A stretch of 64,000 bases of DNA from Bradyrhizobium sp. Leo170 (GCF_004296405.1 NZ_PSRR01000001.1:1-64000); one strand, 5' to 3'. Shown: positions 25,921 through 35,706, numbered from the stretch's first letter. Numbers and translations are program-made. The notes: generated from the sequence alone by a model not told the origin.

Positions 25921-26898
25921 TCACCTCCAGGTCTTGCGATAGGCACCTACGGTCGTAGCCTGACCTTCCGTGAATGGCATAAGTTGCCCGGCATCGATCG
26001 GCAGGCCGGAGTCCAGCGCGTTGAGAGCCTGACGGAAGTGCCGCACGACACCCTCGACATAGGCTCGGCCGCGCTGGCGCCCTTCGATCTTGAGCGCCGT
26101 AACGCCGGCGTCGCGCAGCCCGGCAAGCAAGGTTGCAGCGTCAAGGCTCACGGGATCTTCGAAGATGTAACCGGTGCCGTGTTTGGTCGTGAAGCGACCT
26201 TTGCAAAGCGTCGGATAGCCGGCGGCTTCACCGATCTCGAAGCTGTTGATCGTGAATCCACCTAGGCGCGACTTCGTCCTGCCGTTCTCCTGCTCATAGG
26301 CGACATGGCTTGCGGGTGAACATACGCCCTGCATGTTCGGCGACTGCCCGGTGGCATAGGACGACAGCGAGCAGCGGCCTTCAGCCATCACGCAAAGGCC
26401 GCCGAAGACGAACACTTCGGTCTCGCAGGTGATCTCGCGGACGATGCCAGCTATTTCCGCGACGCTCAGGACGCGGGGCAAGACGACGCGACGGGCGCCG
26501 AATGTCTCGGCGTAAAAAGCGATGGCATCCGCGTTGGCGGCGGCCGCCTGCACCGAGACGTGCAAGCGTTGGGCAGGATGGCGGCGCGCTGCATATTCCA
26601 GCAGGCCGACATCGGCCAGGATTAGCGCGTCGGCTTTGGCCGCTACAGCGTCGTCTATCGCCCGATGCCAGAGACTGACGGCGCCCGCGCGCGGGAATGT
26701 GTTGATGGCGACCAGGACCTTCACGCCGCGGCGATGTGCAAGCGCGATCGCATCGGAGAGTTCGGCGCGGCTGAAATTCAGACCCGGAAAGTTTCGTGCA
26801 TTGGTCTCGTCGTTGAAGCCGCAATAGATCGCATCGGCTCCGGCGTCGATCGCGGTCTTCAATGCGGCTGGTGTGCCCGCGGGACAGATCAGCTCCAT
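25921..26898 (-). CDS. ubiU: O2-independent ubiquinone hydroxylase subunit UbiU
   Basis: 325 residues from ATG 26898; an in-frame TTG lies 6 bp upstream. N-terminus MELICPAGTPAALKTAIDAG is typical of U32-family proteins. Cys169, Cys176, Cys193 and Cys232 (GGLCVMAEGRCSL, GVCSPAS, PTLCKGRF) fall at the same numbers I recall for the E. coli UbiU cluster ligands. Partner of UbiV in anaerobic ring hydroxylation. The start is 2 bp after the ubiT stop, so the genes are tightly coupled. All four cluster ligands are intact. Confidence 0.94.
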   Translation of the reverse strand: MELICPAGTPAALKTAIDAGADAIYCGFNDETNARNFPGLNFSRAELSDAIALAHRRGVKVLVAINTFPRAGAVSLWHRAIDDAVAAKADALILADVGLLEYAARRHPAQRLHVSVQAAAANADAIAFYAETFGARRVVLPRVLSVAEIAGIVREITCETEVFVFGGLCVMAEGRCSLSSYATGQSPNMQGVCSPASHVAYEQENGRTKSRLGGFTINSFEIGEAAGYPTLCKGRFTTKHGTGYIFEDPVSLDAATLLAGLRDAGVTALKIEGRQRGRAYVEGVVRHFRQALNALDSGLPIDAGQLMPFTEGQATTVGAYRKTWR

Positions 26899-26900
26899 CG

Positions 26901-27452
26901 TCAAATCCCTTTGTGCGATCGATTTGAGGCGCCGGCCACCGTTCGAGCAATTTGCAGCGTGCGTTTCAATGGTTCGGCCAGTGGTCCGAATATGCTGGCG
27001 ATCTCCGCCACCGGGTCGAGTTGCGCGTCATCAATCGCGTTGCGAAGCGCGAGCACCGCCTCGACATCACCTTCCACCACGAGGTCGCGCGAAAACAGCA
27101 ATGCATCGCCGTCAAGGCTGCCTTCGATCAGACCAAATAGCCCGGCTAACGGACTGGAAATCCGAGCGTCAACATCATCCGGCAGGTTGCGCACCACCGA
27201 CAGCCGCGGGCGGGAAGGGGCGGGCTCGAGCAGAAAGCCAAAGGGCAGATCGGTCGGCTTGATGCCAAATCGTTTTCGGGCATGCTCGCCGAGCCTGTCG
27301 AACATCCTCGGATGTTCCCTGCAAATGCGAAGCAGCACGACCGTGAGTACAGTCTGAAGCGGCAACAGCGGCAACGGGCGCACAGCAAGCGCCAGCAATG
27401 GAGGCACCGGCAACGGTGACGGCGGAGGCGAGGTCATTTTCGAAAAGTTCAT
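26901..27452 (-). CDS. ubiT: UbiT, SCP2-domain lipid-binding accessory protein for anaerobic ubiquinone synthesis
   Basis: 183 residues. A hydrophobic N-terminal stretch (PVPPLLALAVRPLPLLPLQT) precedes an SCP2-like sterol-carrier domain (LFGLIEGSLDGDALLFSRDL, VVEGDVEAVLALRNAIDDA). UbiT is the O2-independent counterpart of UbiJ and is thought to present quinone intermediates to UbiUV. It is the first gene of ubiT-ubiU-ubiV-orf117. The ATG at 27452 lies 41.5 bp from the centre of the Fnr/NnrR-type site at 27487-27500; no strong ribosome-binding site is seen, so a very short leader is possible, or ATG 27437 is used. Confidence 0.88.
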   Translation of the reverse strand: MNFSKMTSPPPSPLPVPPLLALAVRPLPLLPLQTVLTVVLLRICREHPRMFDRLGEHARKRFGIKPTDLPFGFLLEPAPSRPRLSVVRNLPDDVDARISSPLAGLFGLIEGSLDGDALLFSRDLVVEGDVEAVLALRNAIDDAQLDPVAEIASIFGPLAEPLKRTLQIARTVAGASNRSHKGI

Positions 27453-27486
27453 TCCGTCAGGATAGAGCGATGATCACGAGCGTTGT

Positions 27487-27500
27487 TTGTGCAAGAACAA
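27487..27500. promoter_or_regulatory. Fnr/NnrR-type site between ubiT and ubiD
   Basis: TTGTGCAAGAACAA fits TTG-N8-CAA. Its centre is 61.5 bp upstream of the ubiD TTG start and 41.5 bp upstream of the ubiT ATG, and it is the only such match I found in this divergent gap. The 61.5-bp distance to ubiD would place the site at -41.5 if the leader is about 20 nt, the usual class II activator position. Confidence 0.55.
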
Positions 27501-27554
27501 AGAAGACCTGGAATTTTGCTGCATAGGAGTCTCTGTGTCTTAAGGAGAAGCCTC

Positions 27555-29057
27555 TTGTTACGTCGCGACGTGCCGAATTTTCAGGAACTGCACGACTTCC
27601 TGGTTTTTCTCGAGAGCAAGGGGCAATTGCGACGCATTCGCGAGAAGGTGTCGGTGGTGCACGACATCACGGAAATCCATCGTCGCGTTCTTCGCGCGGA
27701 AGGACCGGCCCTTCTGTTCGAACAGCCGGTGAGGGCGGATGGGGCTCCTTCGGATATGCCGCTGCTGACCAATCTTTTCGGTACGATCGAACGGGTGGCC
27801 TGGGGATTTGGCGTGCGGCCGGACCGGCTGAGGGAGCTTGGCGAACTGATGGCCGAACTGCGCGCGCCCCGGCCGCCGCAAAGCCTGATCGACGCATGGC
27901 GCAAGCTTCCCCTTGCACGGGCCGCGCTGGCGACCCGGCCGCGCACGATTTCAGCGGCGCCGGTGCAGGAATGTATCGCAACCGGCGACGCCATAGACCT
28001 CGGCATTTTGCCGGCCCAGGTCTGCTGGCCCGGAGAGCCGGCGCCCCTGATCACCTGGCCGCTGGTCATGACTGCGCCGCCCGAGCCCGCCGCTTTGGGC
28101 CAGGACAACATGGGAGTCTACCGGATACAGGTGCTGGGCCGCGACAGCGCCATCATGCGCTGGCTGCCGCATCGCGGCGGTGCCCGTCACCACGATCAGT
28201 GGAAAAGGCTTGGCCGGGACATGCCGGTCGCCATCGTCATCGGCGCCGATCCTGCGACCATCCTGGCTGCGGTCTTGCCTGCGCCGGAAGCGATCTCCGA
28301 ACTGCGGCTGGCTGGCATGCTGCGCGGGCAGCGGCTGGATCTGGTCCGCTGCATCACCGTTCCGCTCTCGGTGCCCGCCACGGCCGAAATCGTCATCGAG
28401 GGTTATGTGTCCGCGACGGAAACGGCGCCCGAGGGTCCTTATGGCGACCACACCGGCTATTATAATTCCGTCGAGGAGTTTCCTGTGTTGCGCGTGACGG
28501 CGGTGACCCGGCGGCGCAAGTCGATCTATCTCTCGACCTTCACCGGACGTCCGCCGGACGAGCCGTCCCGCATCGGCGAGGCGCTCAATCATCTGTTCCT
28601 GCCTCTGGTACAACAGCAGTTTCCGGAAGTTATCGACCTCTGGCTCCCGCCGGAAGCGTGTTCTTACCGGATCGCGGTTGCGGCGATTTCCAAGCGCTAT
28701 CCAGGGCAGGCGCGGCGCCTCATGCTTGGGCTGTGGTCGATGCTGCCCCAGCTCACCTACACCAAATTTCTCATCGTCGTCGATGGCGATATCGATATCC
28801 GCGACTGGCGTTCCGTGATGTGGGCGGTTGCAACGCGAAGCGATAGTTCGCGCGATCTCGTCACGCTTGCCGATACCCCGATCGATTACCTCGACTTCGC
28901 CTCGCCAAAACCAGGTCTTGGCGGCAAACTCGGAATCGATGCAACGATAAAGATGCCGCCGGAAACCGAGCGTGCATGGGGCGAGGTGCTGACCATGGAC
29001 CCAGATGTGGTGGCACGCGTCGACGCCATGTGGCCGGTCCTGGGTCTCGGTGGATAA
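27555..29057 (+). CDS. ubiD: UbiD-family prenylated-FMN decarboxylase
   Basis: 500 residues from TTG 27555, chosen because AAGGAG lies 7 bp upstream and the sequence then matches UbiD N-termini (LLRRDVPNFQELHDFLVFLE); the frame opens at 27483. Further landmarks are YRIQVLGRDSAIMRWLPHRG, ETAPEGPYGDHTGYY and the C-terminal LGGKLGIDATIKMPPETE. UbiD decarboxylates 3-polyprenyl-4-hydroxybenzoate in ubiquinone synthesis with prFMN made by UbiX, which is not in this window. A different aromatic-acid decarboxylase of the family is possible. It is divergent from ubiTUV, which supports a quinone role. Confidence 0.88.
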   Translation: MLRRDVPNFQELHDFLVFLESKGQLRRIREKVSVVHDITEIHRRVLRAEGPALLFEQPVRADGAPSDMPLLTNLFGTIERVAWGFGVRPDRLRELGELMAELRAPRPPQSLIDAWRKLPLARAALATRPRTISAAPVQECIATGDAIDLGILPAQVCWPGEPAPLITWPLVMTAPPEPAALGQDNMGVYRIQVLGRDSAIMRWLPHRGGARHHDQWKRLGRDMPVAIVIGADPATILAAVLPAPEAISELRLAGMLRGQRLDLVRCITVPLSVPATAEIVIEGYVSATETAPEGPYGDHTGYYNSVEEFPVLRVTAVTRRRKSIYLSTFTGRPPDEPSRIGEALNHLFLPLVQQQFPEVIDLWLPPEACSYRIAVAAISKRYPGQARRLMLGLWSMLPQLTYTKFLIVVDGDIDIRDWRSVMWAVATRSDSSRDLVTLADTPIDYLDFASPKPGLGGKLGIDATIKMPPETERAWGEVLTMDPDVVARVDAMWPVLGLGG

Positions 29058-29096
29058 GCCTTGCCGATCTTCGACGCGATGCTGGCTATAGTGTCC

Positions 29097-30386
29097 TCAA
29101 GAAATCCCAGCTGACTTCCCAGAGACTAGCGCATCGGCGGCATCGCTGATGCCGACATAGATCTCATTGAGGTCGGCCGCTGTGACGCAATAAGGCGGCA
29201 TAACGTAGATCGTATTGCCGAGCGGCCGCAGCAAGAGATTTCGGTCGCGAAAAAAGGCTTGAAGCTTCGGACCAATGTCAGCGAGGTAGCCCCCGTCGGG
29301 GACTGCCAAATCAAGCGCGGTGATGGTGCCGACCCGGCGAACGTTGTTGAAGCGTGCGTCCACGCGAAACGATTCAATTCCTTCTTCTTGCATTGCTGCC
29401 ACGGATGCGATGCGCTTTCGAACGTCCGGTTCTTGCCAAAGATCCAGGTTCGCTTTCGCGGCGGCGCACGCGATCGGATTGGCCGTGTATGAGCTCGAAT
29501 GAAAGAACGTGCGCGCGCGATCTTTCGAATAGTGGGCGTCAAAGATATCGGCGCGGCAGAGTGTCACGGCGAGCGGAAGCGATCCGCCAGTGAGGCCTTT
29601 GGAATAGCAGGCGATGTCGGGCGACACGTCCGCCTGCTCAGACGCGAACAATGTCCCCGTCCGGCCCCAGCCGGACATGACTTCATCGGCAATGAACAGG
29701 ACATTAGATGCCTCGCAGATCCGCTTCGTCTCTCTCAGCACCCAGGCTGGATACATCAGCATCCCGCCCGCGCCCAGGATCAGCGGCTCCACAATGAACG
29801 CGGCCGGATTGTCGTTGCGACACGCAGCTTCGAGCGCATCAAGCGTTGCCTGTTCGCGACCGCGTTCCGGAAACGGCACTGAGGTGACGTGGAACAGTAA
29901 CGGTTCATATGCCGCGTTGAATACACCTCGTGCGCCGACCGACATCGTACCCACCGTGTCGCCGTGGTAGGAGTGCTGCATCACGACAATGCGCGAGCGC
30001 GGCTCGCCGATGTTGTGCCAGTAGCCGAGCGCCATTTTCAGCGCGACCTCCACGCTGGTCGAGCCGCTGTCGGAAAAAAAGACGTAATCGAGGCCACGGG
30101 GGGCCAATTTCAGAAGCAGCGCAGCGACCTCTTCGGCCGGCTCGTGAGTATGGCCGGCAAAGATAATCTGGTTGAGCTGCTCTGCCTGCTTCTGAATGGC
30201 GCTTACGATTTGCGGATGGCAGTGGCCGTGCGTCACCACCCACCAGGATGCGATTGCGTCGATGATACGACGGTCGTCTGCGGTATAGAGATAGGCGCCT
30301 TCTCCGCGCACAACCTTCGTCATCGCGCCCTGCAGCGCGTGTTGCGTGAATGGATGCCAGATGCGGGACTGCTTTTCGTGCATCAT
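29097..30386 (-). CDS. bioA: Adenosylmethionine-8-amino-7-oxononanoate aminotransferase
   Basis: 429 residues. The start region [16 protein letters not shown] and [36 protein letters not shown] and [15 protein letters not shown] are BioA/class III aminotransferase motifs; the PLP Lys lies in [19 protein letters not shown]. It transfers an amino group from SAM to 7-keto-8-aminopelargonate, giving DAPA. It is the last gene of bioB-bioF-bioD-bioA; its ATG overlaps the bioD stop by 4 bp (ATGA). It converges on ubiD with only 39 bp between stops. Confidence 0.95.
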   Translation of the reverse strand: MMHEKQSRIWHPFTQHALQGAMTKVVRGEGAYLYTADDRRIIDAIASWWVVTHGHCHPQIVSAIQKQAEQLNQIIFAGHTHEPAEEVAALLLKLAPRGLDYVFFSDSGSTSVEVALKMALGYWHNIGEPRSRIVVMQHSYHGDTVGTMSVGARGVFNAAYEPLLFHVTSVPFPERGREQATLDALEAACRNDNPAAFIVEPLILGAGGMLMYPAWVLRETKRICEASNVLFIADEVMSGWGRTGTLFASEQADVSPDIACYSKGLTGGSLPLAVTLCRADIFDAHYSKDRARTFFHSSSYTANPIACAAAKANLDLWQEPDVRKRIASVAAMQEEGIESFRVDARFNNVRRVGTITALDLAVPDGGYLADIGPKLQAFFRDRNLLLRPLGNTIYVMPPYCVTAADLNEIYVGISDAADALVSGKSAGIS

Positions 30387-31015
30387 GGCTTGAAATCGTC
30401 GCGGTTAAATGAGCCTTCGAAGGCGGTCCGCAGCGCGTCCGGGCTTAGAGGGGAAAGCCAGGGCAATCGTCCAAGCTTCCGTATCCGTCCGATCCTGCAG
30501 ATCGTGGTCTCGGTATCGGTGTTTTCGTCGCCAATGAATGCAATCCCGAGAACATCGATCCTACGATGTCGCAGCGCTTCGATCGACAGCAGCGAATGAT
30601 TGATGGTGCCGAGCGCGGTGCGCGCGCAAAGCACGACAGGAAGTTGCCAGCGCGCAAAAATGTCGATGTACAGTTTGCTGCGGCTAAGCGGCACCATCAG
30701 CCCGCCCGCACCTTCTATCACAAGCGGGCACGTGCCGGTGTCCGGCACGTGAAGCGATTCCGTGTCGAGGCCAACCCCGTCAATCTCGGCAGCCAGATGG
30801 GGCGAAGCCGGTGTTCTGAGACGGTAACGCTCGGGCACGATGCGATCGCAGGAGAGGGCTCCCAGCCGCGCCACGTGCTGGGAGTCAGTCTCACCATCGA
30901 GACCAGCTTGAACAGGCTTCCAATATTTGGCGCCGAGAAAGCCGGCGAGTCCCGTTGCAAACACTGTCTTGCCGATCCCGGTGTCCGTGCCAGTCACCAC
31001 GATCCGCAGGCTCAT
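30383..31015 (-). CDS. bioD: Dethiobiotin synthetase
   Basis: 210 residues. The N-terminus [20 protein letters not shown] is the P-loop of BioD (GTDTxxGKT); [12 protein letters not shown] is the second conserved motif and [12 protein letters not shown] the substrate loop. It uses CO2 and ATP to close the ureido ring of dethiobiotin. It is joined to bioF upstream and bioA downstream by 4-bp ATGA overlaps, so all three are translationally coupled. Confidence 0.95.
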   Translation of the reverse strand: MSLRIVVTGTDTGIGKTVFATGLAGFLGAKYWKPVQAGLDGETDSQHVARLGALSCDRIVPERYRLRTPASPHLAAEIDGVGLDTESLHVPDTGTCPLVIEGAGGLMVPLSRSKLYIDIFARWQLPVVLCARTALGTINHSLLSIEALRHRRIDVLGIAFIGDENTDTETTICRIGRIRKLGRLPWLSPLSPDALRTAFEGSFNRDDFKP

Positions 31016-32166
31016 GGGGACTTGCCCCTTGTCTCTTCGAACAGGGCATCGAGCATTGCCCGCACATCATCCTCGCTGACATTCAGGGTCAGGGAAATCC
31101 GCAACCGTGCCGTACCTGCCGGTACGGTTGGTGGCCTGACTCCACGGATATCGAAGCCCCGAACCTGCAACGCAGCCGCCAAAGCCATCGCACGCGCGTT
31201 GTCGCCAACGATATAGGGGACGATCTGCGAGCGTGAAGGACTTCGGCTGCCGCGCACGGCGAGCTCTCGATGCGTGAACGCGACCAGGCTGGCGAGACGT
31301 TGCTGCCGGTCAGGTTCCTGCTGCAGGATTGCTAGCGCCTCCTGCACAGCAACAGCCATTAGGGGGGAGGGAGCGGTAGCGAAGATAAACGGACGGCAAC
31401 GATTGACCATGAAGTCGCGCAGCACGCGGGTCAAAGTGACGATTGCTCCGGCTGCACCCAGTGCCTTGCCGCAGGTATGAATGACGATCAGGTTTTCGCG
31501 CCCCTCATAGGGGGCGGTCAGTCCTCGACCCTGCGCACCGTAGACGCCGGTGGCATGAGCCTCATCCACGATCAGGAAAGCATCGTACTGGTCTGCTATC
31601 GCGACGAGTTTCGCAAGCGGCGCGAAATCGCCGTCCATGCTGTAGATGCTTTCGACCACGATCCAAACGCGGCCTGTTCCGCCTTTTGCCCGCCAGTCGC
31701 GAATCCTGTCTTCAATCGACTGCGGATCATTGTGGGCGCTTTCGCAAAATCCGGCCCGGCCAGCGCGTGCTCCTTCATGAATACTCGCGTGAACGAGAGA
31801 ATCGAGGACGAGAAGGTCGCCTCGTTGCGGCAACGTTGTCAGAAGCGCAAAGTTTGCCAGATATCCGCCGCCGAAAAATAGCGTCGTCTCGGCTCCGAAG
31901 AACCTGGCAGCCTCTGCCTCGAGCTGTTCATGCTCCTCGCAATTTCCGCGCAGAAGCCGTGACCCGCCGCTTCCGATCGGTGTGCCTGCCTCGAGTGCGG
32001 CTGCGACGGCGTTCCTCATGCGCGGCGCGCTCGCCAGTGCAAGATAGTCGTTCGACACGAAATCGATACCTGCACGCGGCTTGAGGCCGCGCAGCCGGTC
32101 ATCGTCCTTCAAGGCCTGCAAGGCGGTGTGATAGCTGACAGTCTTGTCCGTATGGATTGCGTTCAT
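31012..32166 (-). CDS. bioF: 8-amino-7-oxononanoate synthase
   Basis: 384 residues. Alpha-oxoamine synthase motifs: [53 protein letters not shown] and [20 protein letters not shown], the last with the PLP-binding Lys. It condenses pimeloyl-CoA or -ACP with L-alanine. It starts 47 bp after bioB. No bioC, bioH or other pimelate gene lies nearby, so the pimeloyl supply must be encoded elsewhere. Confidence 0.95.
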   Translation of the reverse strand: MNAIHTDKTVSYHTALQALKDDDRLRGLKPRAGIDFVSNDYLALASAPRMRNAVAAALEAGTPIGSGGSRLLRGNCEEHEQLEAEAARFFGAETTLFFGGGYLANFALLTTLPQRGDLLVLDSLVHASIHEGARAGRAGFCESAHNDPQSIEDRIRDWRAKGGTGRVWIVVESIYSMDGDFAPLAKLVAIADQYDAFLIVDEAHATGVYGAQGRGLTAPYEGRENLIVIHTCGKALGAAGAIVTLTRVLRDFMVNRCRPFIFATAPSPLMAVAVQEALAILQQEPDRQQRLASLVAFTHRELAVRGSRSPSRSQIVPYIVGDNARAMALAAALQVRGFDIRGVRPPTVPAGTARLRISLTLNVSEDDVRAMLDALFEETRGKSP

Positions 32167-32213
32167 TGCCTCGAGTCCCGGACAAGCAATCAGTTGGGCG
32201 AGTCGACAGCAGA

Positions 32214-33224
32214 CTAAGCGACGTGGCTCTGGCCAAGCCGGGATGTCATGCCGAGCCGCTGCAGCAACTTCGCATCGCGATCGCGCTGCGGGTTCTTGGT
32301 GGTCAGGAGGACGTCGCCGATGAAGATCGAGTTAGCGCCGGCGAGGAAACAGAGTGCCTGCAGCTCGTCGGTCATGTACTGTCGTCCAGCGGAGAGCCGC
32401 ACCACGCTCTTCGGCATCAGGATGCGGGCGACCGCGATCAGCCGCACCAGCGCGATCGGATCGGGTCGCTCGGCGATGTCGTTGACCGGGACGCCCTTGA
32501 CCTCGTTCCAGAGGTTGATCGGCACGCTCTCCGGATGAACAGGCAGATTGGCGAGCAGAACCAGCATACCCAGCCGGTCATCAACGCGTTCACCCATGCC
32601 GATGATGCCGCCACAACAGACCTTGATGCCGGCGTCGCGCGCGTGTGTCAGCGTATCGATGCGATCCTGCAGGGTGCGGGTGGTGATGATCTTGTCGTAG
32701 AACTCGGGCGACGTGTCGACATTGTGATTGTAGAAGTCGAGCCCGGCTTCGGCGAGCCGCGCGGCCTGGCCCGGCGTCAGCATGCCGAGCGTGACGCAGG
32801 TCTCCATGCCGAGGCCTTTCACCGCGCTGACCATATCGCAGACCTTCTCGAGGTCACGGTCTTTCGGATTGCGCCAGGCGGCGGCCATGCAGAAGCGGGT
32901 GGCGCCGGCGTCCTTGGCGCGCTCAGCGGTTGCGATCACATCCGCGTGGTCCATCAGGCGCGTGGCCTTCAGGCCGGTGTCGTAATGTGCGCTCTGTGAG
33001 CAGTAGCCGCAGTCTTCCGGACAGCCGCCAGTCTTGATGCTGAGCAGGCTCGCCGTTTCGACATGGTTCGGATCGAAATGCTTGCGATGAATGCTCTGGG
33101 CACGAAAGATCAGGTCGGGAAAGGGAAGGGCGTAGAGCGCTTCGGCCTCTGCGCGGTCCCAGTCGGTGCGGACCGCTTCGGTGTTGCGGCTGTCGCCCTC
33201 TTTCACTTCTACGGCATGCACCAT
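32214..33224 (-). CDS. bioB: Biotin synthase
   Basis: 336 residues. The radical-SAM motif is [20 protein letters not shown] (CxxxCxxC with two extra Cys-neighbourhood residues of BioB). [22 protein letters not shown] and [20 protein letters not shown] (with Arg and Cys [2Fe-2S] ligands) complete the family pattern. It inserts sulfur into dethiobiotin. First gene of the operon; GAGGGCAAG lies before ATG 33224. Palindromic BioR-like boxes lie 22-57 bp upstream of its start. Confidence 0.97.
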   Translation of the reverse strand: MVHAVEVKEGDSRNTEAVRTDWDRAEAEALYALPFPDLIFRAQSIHRKHFDPNHVETASLLSIKTGGCPEDCGYCSQSAHYDTGLKATRLMDHADVIATAERAKDAGATRFCMAAAWRNPKDRDLEKVCDMVSAVKGLGMETCVTLGMLTPGQAARLAEAGLDFYNHNVDTSPEFYDKIITTRTLQDRIDTLTHARDAGIKVCCGGIIGMGERVDDRLGMLVLLANLPVHPESVPINLWNEVKGVPVNDIAERPDPIALVRLIAVARILMPKSVVRLSAGRQYMTDELQALCFLAGANSIFIGDVLLTTKNPQRDRDAKLLQRLGMTSRLGQSHVA

Positions 33225-33245
33225 AGGACTTGCCCTCGCTTGGAT

Positions 33246-33281
33246 ATTATCATAGATAATCTTGAGTATTATCTATGATAC
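33246..33281. promoter_or_regulatory. BioR-like operator pair upstream of bioB
   Basis: TATCATAGATAAT at 33248-33260 and its exact reverse complement ATTATCTATGATA at 33268-33280 form a 13-bp inverted repeat with a 7-bp spacer. Each arm is itself near-palindromic (ATTATC-ATA-GATAAT). The core TTAT...ATAA form resembles the BioR box, which I recall as TTATMKATAA. Position just upstream of bioB suits repression by the divergent GntR-type gene. Confidence 0.72.
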
Positions 33282-33330
33282 TGATCTTGGGACGAACGCT
33301 AGCCGAGGCCGTACGCAAATGCACTCGTTT

Positions 33331-33349
33331 TTATGATAGATAATCTATG
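33331..33349. promoter_or_regulatory. Third BioR-like box overlapping the bioR start codon
   Basis: TTATGATAGATAATCTATG at 33331-33349 contains ATAGAT-A-ATCTAT and ends in the first ATG of bioR. It shares GATAGATAAT-type elements with the two bioB-proximal boxes. A regulator bound here would cover the start codon, suggesting autorepression and perhaps leaderless transcription, since no ribosome-binding site is visible. Confidence 0.6.
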
Positions 33350-33979
33350 ATGGCCGACAACACGACGACAGCGGGGCGCATTGCCGAGTCAATCGGGGCG
33401 CGCATCATCAGCGGCGCATTGCAGCCGGATGCGCCGCTCCGGCAGGACCACATTGCGCGGGAATTCAGTTCAAGCCACGTCCCGGTACGCGAGGCGTTCC
33501 GGCAACTGGAAGCTCAACATCTTGTTGTCGCTGTGCCCCGTCGCGGTGTGCGCGTTGCGCCGCTTGATACCAACTCCGTGAAGGAAATTGCCGAGATGCG
33601 TGCAGCGCTCGAAGTCGTCGCGTTGCGGAACGCCGCGCCGAAATTGACGTCAGCTCATTTGGCGCGAATCGAATTGGCGCTGATTGAGGGAGACAACGCT
33701 GAGACGATCCAGGACTTTGAGGCTGCCAACCGCGCCTTTCACCACGCGCTGGTGGCGCCCTGTGCGATGCCGCGACTGCTCGCCAGCCTCGACGGTTTGC
33801 AGCTTGCAAATTCGCGCTTGGTGTTCGCAATGGCGCGTAATGCCGGCTGGCGACCGCGGTCCAATCAGGATCATCGCTTGATCCTGCAAGCGCTGCGAGC
33901 GCGCAATCTCGATCAGGCCTGTGGTCTGCTCGCCCGTCACATCCAAACCATCGAGCGCCTCGCAATTCCCGCCTCGTGA
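33347..33979 (+). CDS. bioR: GntR-family biotin regulator BioR
   Basis: 210 residues, from one of two adjacent ATGs (33347/33350). N-terminal winged HTH: SIGARIISGALQPDAPLRQD then FSSSHVPVREAFRQLEAQHL, typical GntR. The C-terminal FCD-type all-helical domain spans about 80-205 (MRAALEVVALRNAAPKL). BioR represses biotin genes in alphaproteobacteria; here the gene is divergent from bioB and shares the operator region with it. No canonical ribosome-binding site precedes the start because the AT-rich operator occupies that place. Confidence 0.88.
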   Translation: MMADNTTTAGRIAESIGARIISGALQPDAPLRQDHIAREFSSSHVPVREAFRQLEAQHLVVAVPRRGVRVAPLDTNSVKEIAEMRAALEVVALRNAAPKLTSAHLARIELALIEGDNAETIQDFEAANRAFHHALVAPCAMPRLLASLDGLQLANSRLVFAMARNAGWRPRSNQDHRLILQALRARNLDQACGLLARHIQTIERLAIPAS

Positions 33980-33990
33980 GCGGAAGTGTC

Positions 33991-34965
33991 CTACTGCGGC
34001 TCGATTCCCGCAGCCTTGATGATCCGCGCCCATTTGTCGATCTCGGCCTTCAGGAAAGCTTCCAGCGCTTCGGGAGTTGCGCGTTCGGTCTCGACCGGGG
34101 TCATGCTGAGCTCAGCAAAGCGGCTGACGAGTGGCGGGTCCTTGAGGGCCGTCTGCAGGGCGCTGACCAGCACGTCGACCACCGGCTTCGGCGTGTTGCG
34201 GGGCGCATAGAGGGCATACCAGGTGGTCACATCGAACGCGGGAATGCCAGCTTCCGCCGAAGTCGGAACGTCCGGCAGCGTCGCGACGCGTTTCTTGCTG
34301 GTGATCGCATAGCCCTTGATGGTGCCAGACTGGATATAGGGCGTCGGCCCTGTCGCCGGATCGCAATAGACATCGATATGGCCGGCGATGACGTCGTTGA
34401 GCGCTGGCCCACCGCCCTTGTAATAGACGGACGTGAGCTTGGTGTCGGTCGTGCTCATGAACATCAGGCCGCAGAGTTGCGAGGCGGAGCCGAGGCCAAC
34501 ATTGCCGAACGTCATCTTGTCGCCGTCGCTGCGAATCCGCCCGACCAATTCCTTCAGATCCTTGGCGGGAAAGTTCGGCCGCGCGACCAGGATCATCGGC
34601 ACGTCGGTGACGAGGCCGATCATGGCGAAGTCGCCGACCGGATCGAACGGAAGCTTGGCGTAGAGCGACGGAGCGGTCGCCTGACCGACATGCATCAGCA
34701 GCAGCGTATAGCCGTCAGGCGGCGCCTTGGCGACACGGTTAGTGCCCAGCGTGCCACCGGCGCCGACCACATTCTCGATCACGATCGACTGCTTCAGTGT
34801 CGCGCTCATTGCGCTGCCGAGAATTCGCGCAATCACGTCACCAGGACCGCCGGCCGAGAAGGGCACGATCATGGTGATCGGGCGGGAGGGATAGTCCTGC
34901 GCGAATGCCGTCGCGCATGGTGACAGCAGCAGAAGCAGGATCAGCGATCGTACCAAAGACATCAT
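33991..34965 (-). CDS. Tripartite tricarboxylate transporter substrate-binding protein (Bug/TctC family)
   Basis: 324 residues with a Sec signal (SLVRSLILLLLLSPCATAFA). Mature start QDYPSRPITMIVPFSAGGPG is the Bug-family signature; VVGAGGTLGTNRVAKAPPDG YTLLL and GVKGYAITSKKR-like segments (here IKGYAITSKKRVATLPDVPT) follow. Such periplasmic receptors bind carboxylates for TctAB permeases or act as orphan sensors; no tctA or tctB lies nearby. ATG 34965 chosen, with GGGAGGGAG upstream. It is next to a GntR regulator that may control it. Ligand unknown. Confidence 0.9.
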   Translation of the reverse strand: MMSLVRSLILLLLLSPCATAFAQDYPSRPITMIVPFSAGGPGDVIARILGSAMSATLKQSIVIENVVGAGGTLGTNRVAKAPPDGYTLLLMHVGQATAPSLYAKLPFDPVGDFAMIGLVTDVPMILVARPNFPAKDLKELVGRIRSDGDKMTFGNVGLGSASQLCGLMFMSTTDTKLTSVYYKGGGPALNDVIAGHIDVYCDPATGPTPYIQSGTIKGYAITSKKRVATLPDVPTSAEAGIPAFDVTTWYALYAPRNTPKPVVDVLVSALQTALKDPPLVSRFAELSMTPVETERATPEALEAFLKAEIDKWARIIKAAGIEPQ

Positions 34966-34992
34966 CACGCACTCCCTCCCTTTGCGCTTCGC

Positions 34993-35706
34993 CTATGGGT
35001 CGGGAAGCGTCATTTCCTTGGCCGATGTCCGCTCGATCATGTCGAGCGCGGCGACAGCCGCCGCCTTGACATGATCGACGCAGCAGCGTTCGGCGAGTTC
35101 CTCGTCTCCGCTCTGGATCGCGCGCCAGATCGCCGTGACCTCGCGCAAGCTCTTGTTGATCCGCTTCGGCTGCGACATCGAGGTGATCCGCAGCAGCGTG
35201 ATCCGGTCATGCAACGGCTTGAGCATGCGCTCGATAAAGGCGTTGCGGCAGCCGCCGATCAGCGCGCCGTAGAAGTCGGTCTTGGCCTCGAGACACCCGG
35301 TGAGGTCCTGTTTCGCGGCCGCCGTCTTCAGCCGGGTCAAAGCATCGCCGATCCGGCGCACCACTTCGGGATCGTGCAGACGGGCGCATTCGCGGCCTGC
35401 AAATCCCTCCAGCACCGCACGGGCGGCATAGAGCTGCCGGGCCTCCTCGAGGCTGATCCGGCTGACCACCGGGCCGCGGTGGGGGATGGTGTTGACCAGC
35501 CCGTCAGCCTCCAGCAGCCGCAGCGCTTCCCGGATCGAGGGGCGGCTGACGCCCATCATCTCGCATAGCTCGCGCTCGACCAGCCGCTGGCCGGGTTTGA
35601 GCGTGCCGGACATGATCGCCTCGCGCAGCTTTTGTGCGACCATCTTCCTGACGGTCGGGACGTCTTCGATGCGAAGCGTGGACTGCAGTTCGGCGCGTCG
35701 GTCCAT
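34993..35706 (-). CDS. GntR/FCD-type transcriptional regulator
   Basis: 237 residues. N-terminal winged HTH (VAQKLREAIMSGTLKPGQRL, then MMGVSRPSIREALRLLEADG) and a C-terminal FCD ligand-binding domain from about 85 (LYAARAVLEGFAGRECARLH). Regulators of this subfamily usually respond to a carboxylate or its catabolite. It lies between the SDR gene and the TctC gene on the same strand, at one end of the uptake/catabolic island that runs back to 44998, and is the obvious candidate for its control. Effector and operator are unknown. Confidence 0.9.
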   Translation of the reverse strand: MDRRAELQSTLRIEDVPTVRKMVAQKLREAIMSGTLKPGQRLVERELCEMMGVSRPSIREALRLLEADGLVNTIPHRGPVVSRISLEEARQLYAARAVLEGFAGRECARLHDPEVVRRIGDALTRLKTAAAKQDLTGCLEAKTDFYGALIGGCRNAFIERMLKPLHDRITLLRITSMSQPKRINKSLREVTAIWRAIQSGDEELAERCCVDHVKAAAVAALDMIERTSAKEMTLPDP

